Positions 62,191 through 64,000 of a DNA stretch of 64,000 nucleotides are shown in pieces (the first letter of the stretch is position 1; each line of letters opens with the position of its first letter). The notes beneath the pieces were generated by a model. It saw only the letters and a program-made list of their open reading frames with translations, was not told the DNA's origin and ran no database searches. The DNA is from Lutraria lutraria (taxonomy: Eukaryota; Mollusca; Bivalvia; Venerida; Mactridae): NCBI GenBank assembly GCA_964023205.1, contig OZ026840.1, positions 8,739,603-8,803,602 of the forward strand, given 5' to 3'. Made by a program: the position numbers and the translations under genes.

Positions 62191-63520
62191 TATACGGCAT
62201 TCTCTACTGGTCTTTCCATCGAGCAGCTTTAAGACAACAGGTACATGTTGACCCATCGTTTACAACATTAACTCCTTATCGGACATGATGCTATAGCATG
62301 TATTATATAATATGGGTGTTCTTTTTGTTTTGTAAACCCAATATGCAGTATTTCACACATTATAAGTCGTGTCGTATAATGGACCGATTTCGTAACACCT
62401 AAAAACCGGTCCCCTTCCGGACTTGGCCAAATGTCCGCTTTTCGGTTGTCAAAGAAATCTTAATAAATTCCAAAAAAATGGGACATAAAAACTTGTCCGA
62501 TTTTCAGGGAAGTCCAGTTTTCCAGGAGTCCGAATTTTAGGGTTCATATAGAATATATACTTAGAAATAGCAACAAGAAACACTTGTCGTACAATTATAT
62601 TGTAATTTTATTTTGCCAAGAAAGAAACATACAAACATACGCCATTATCTCATTAATCAGAATACATACTGATGTATTAATATACATCAAATTGACACTT
62701 GCAAATTTATAAATAAACAAAATAAGACATCAACAGCTATTAAGTAAATTATTGATTAATGTATTCGATGTTTCTGAAACAATCGTTATCCGATTGATAT
62801 CGCTGTATAATCATTTTTGTACCAGAGTGTTTCATGAATGTCCAAAATGCACCTTAGCATAAGATAATATTTGAGAAATGGACTCAGATACCACAATACG
62901 TTCATTGACAGCGCACATTTGTAGCAGATGAATATATAGAGATATATAAATGAAGATTCATGGTCCGTAGGCAGCAGCATTGTCGAGAACTTTGTTCAAC
63001 ATTACAATGTTCAAACAATAGTTGTACATCCAAGCTCAACTTCGTGATTGACGTTGGTGTCCTGACAAAAACAACAACAACAATAATAATATTATTTAAC
63101 TGCGATACCTTAAAGTTGAAAGAAGTGTCGATTTATTATTATAATAAGATTTCACGATAACTGTATTACTGAAAAAGATATCAATGACTCCGAAAATCAA
63201 GTCGTGTTAATTTGTTGTAATAGTCTTACTAAAGAAACCTTTAGACACATAATGTTTTATTTTGAACGATTATAACATTATAAATAATAGCATGAATGCA
63301 ACGTGAAATCAATTGGAAATATTACCAACAAGCAATCAAAGGTTATGAGTAAGAGGTAAGCGACCGATTCAATAAATGAAACCCTCGACCTGAACTATTT
63401 TTAGTTATTTGGGCAAAAAGTATAGTCATGTTTTTTCATTAACATCTATTTACAAAACCACTTCACAATAACGACCTTATACTGGCGGACATGTATGTAT
63501 TACAAAGGGCAGCTATGATC
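62191..63520. other. Intergenic, nothing supported
   Basis: AT-rich. A patch at 62395-62545 repeats short TCCG/TTTTC-rich phrases, but no unit could be defined. Confidence 0.45.
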
Positions 63521-63524
63521 ATTA

Positions 63525-63900
63525 CTGAATGAAATATATGATAATATGTGACATTATGTGTTACGTGATATTATATGATAATATGAGATCTATCATGTGG
63601 TAATACATGATATCATGTGATATGTGGTATTTTATTATAATGTGTGATATCGTGTGATAATATATTATATCATGTTGCATTATATGATATTACATGTAGA
63701 TGATACTACATGATAATGTATGATATTGTATGAAAGCATGCATTATTTTATCATAATATATGATGGCATGTGCTATTACATGATAATATGAGAAATAATA
63801 TGATAATTATGATGTAATAAGATAATAAAAAATGATGTGATATTACGTGATATTATGTCATGATATGTGATATACTTTGATATGTAAATATGATCATACG
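63525..63900. repeat. Cryptic simple repeat, TGATATTATG-like
   Basis: About 375 bp made of irregular TGATATTATG / TGATAATATG / CATGTGATAT phrases without a fixed period. Locally palindromic (ATGATATCAT-like), so it may form cruciforms or be a degenerate microsatellite. Confidence 0.8.
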
Positions 63901-64000
63901 TGAATATGGAAGGTCTCAACAAGTTTTGCACAAAACTTTCCCTTTTTCAAGTCAACATCATACAACTTGGGGCAGACATAAGCCTCTCTAGGGTCTTTGT

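Overview
The window reads as nuclear DNA from a lophotrochozoan animal, most likely a bivalve mollusc. It is strongly AT-rich, its genes are split by introns, long intergenic stretches are empty, and it is dense with old and young transposons (BEL/Pao, mariner, Tc1, several non-LTR families, tRNA-derived SINEs, MITEs). No prokaryotic, organellar or viral gene organisation is visible.

Two host genes can be assembled from splice sites and reading phase. (1) On the minus strand, 34205 down to 9097, fourteen exons join without a frame break into a predicted 707-residue type I membrane receptor: signal peptide, four Ig-like domains (the second split between two exons), one fibronectin III domain, one membrane helix, and a cytoplasmic tail encoded partly by 22- and 29-bp micro-exons. 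The tail carries an NPxY motif and three YxxV/I tyrosine motifs (one TxYxxV), the pattern of receptors that signal or are endocytosed through tyrosine phosphorylation. (2) On the plus strand, 38868-42935, three exons encode a 280-residue secreted protein with a short coiled coil and a C-terminal domain rich in Trp and Cys. The two genes are divergent, separated by about 4.6 kb.

Layout: 1-2310 holds a dispersed repeat and a broken minus-strand non-LTR retrotransposon; 2311-5634 is a 3.3-kb element with terminal inverted repeats and clustered CCGACAT motifs that interrupts it; 6110-6790 is another broken RT. 9097-34205 is the receptor gene. Its introns contain a tRNA-like sequence, a 20-bp tandem repeat, a 2-kb foldback element with a 5-bp target duplication, a TTAA-flanked MITE, a palindromic MITE, and a mariner relic (22962-31524) that hosts a complete BEL/Pao element (23682-31311) with identical 737-bp LTRs and a CCCTT duplication. 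34921-39150 and 44857-46935 are two copies of a segmental duplication carrying the first exon of gene 2; the second copy is an orphan exon, cut off where a truncated inverted copy of the CCGACAT element begins (46937-48455). 48600-50200 is an island of tRNA-like units and a Tc1 transposase tail. 52690-53250 is an RT fragment, followed by a SINE and a 1.28-kb minisatellite. 55355-55930 has two further tandem arrays, and 57240-57625 a nested palindrome. 57630-62190 is a nearly complete non-LTR retrotransposon whose 5' ORF contains eight 34-residue repeats in a four-unit higher-order array. The rest is AT-rich sequence with no supported gene.

All exon models were made by eye from splice signals, phase and protein character; no alignment or transcript was available.
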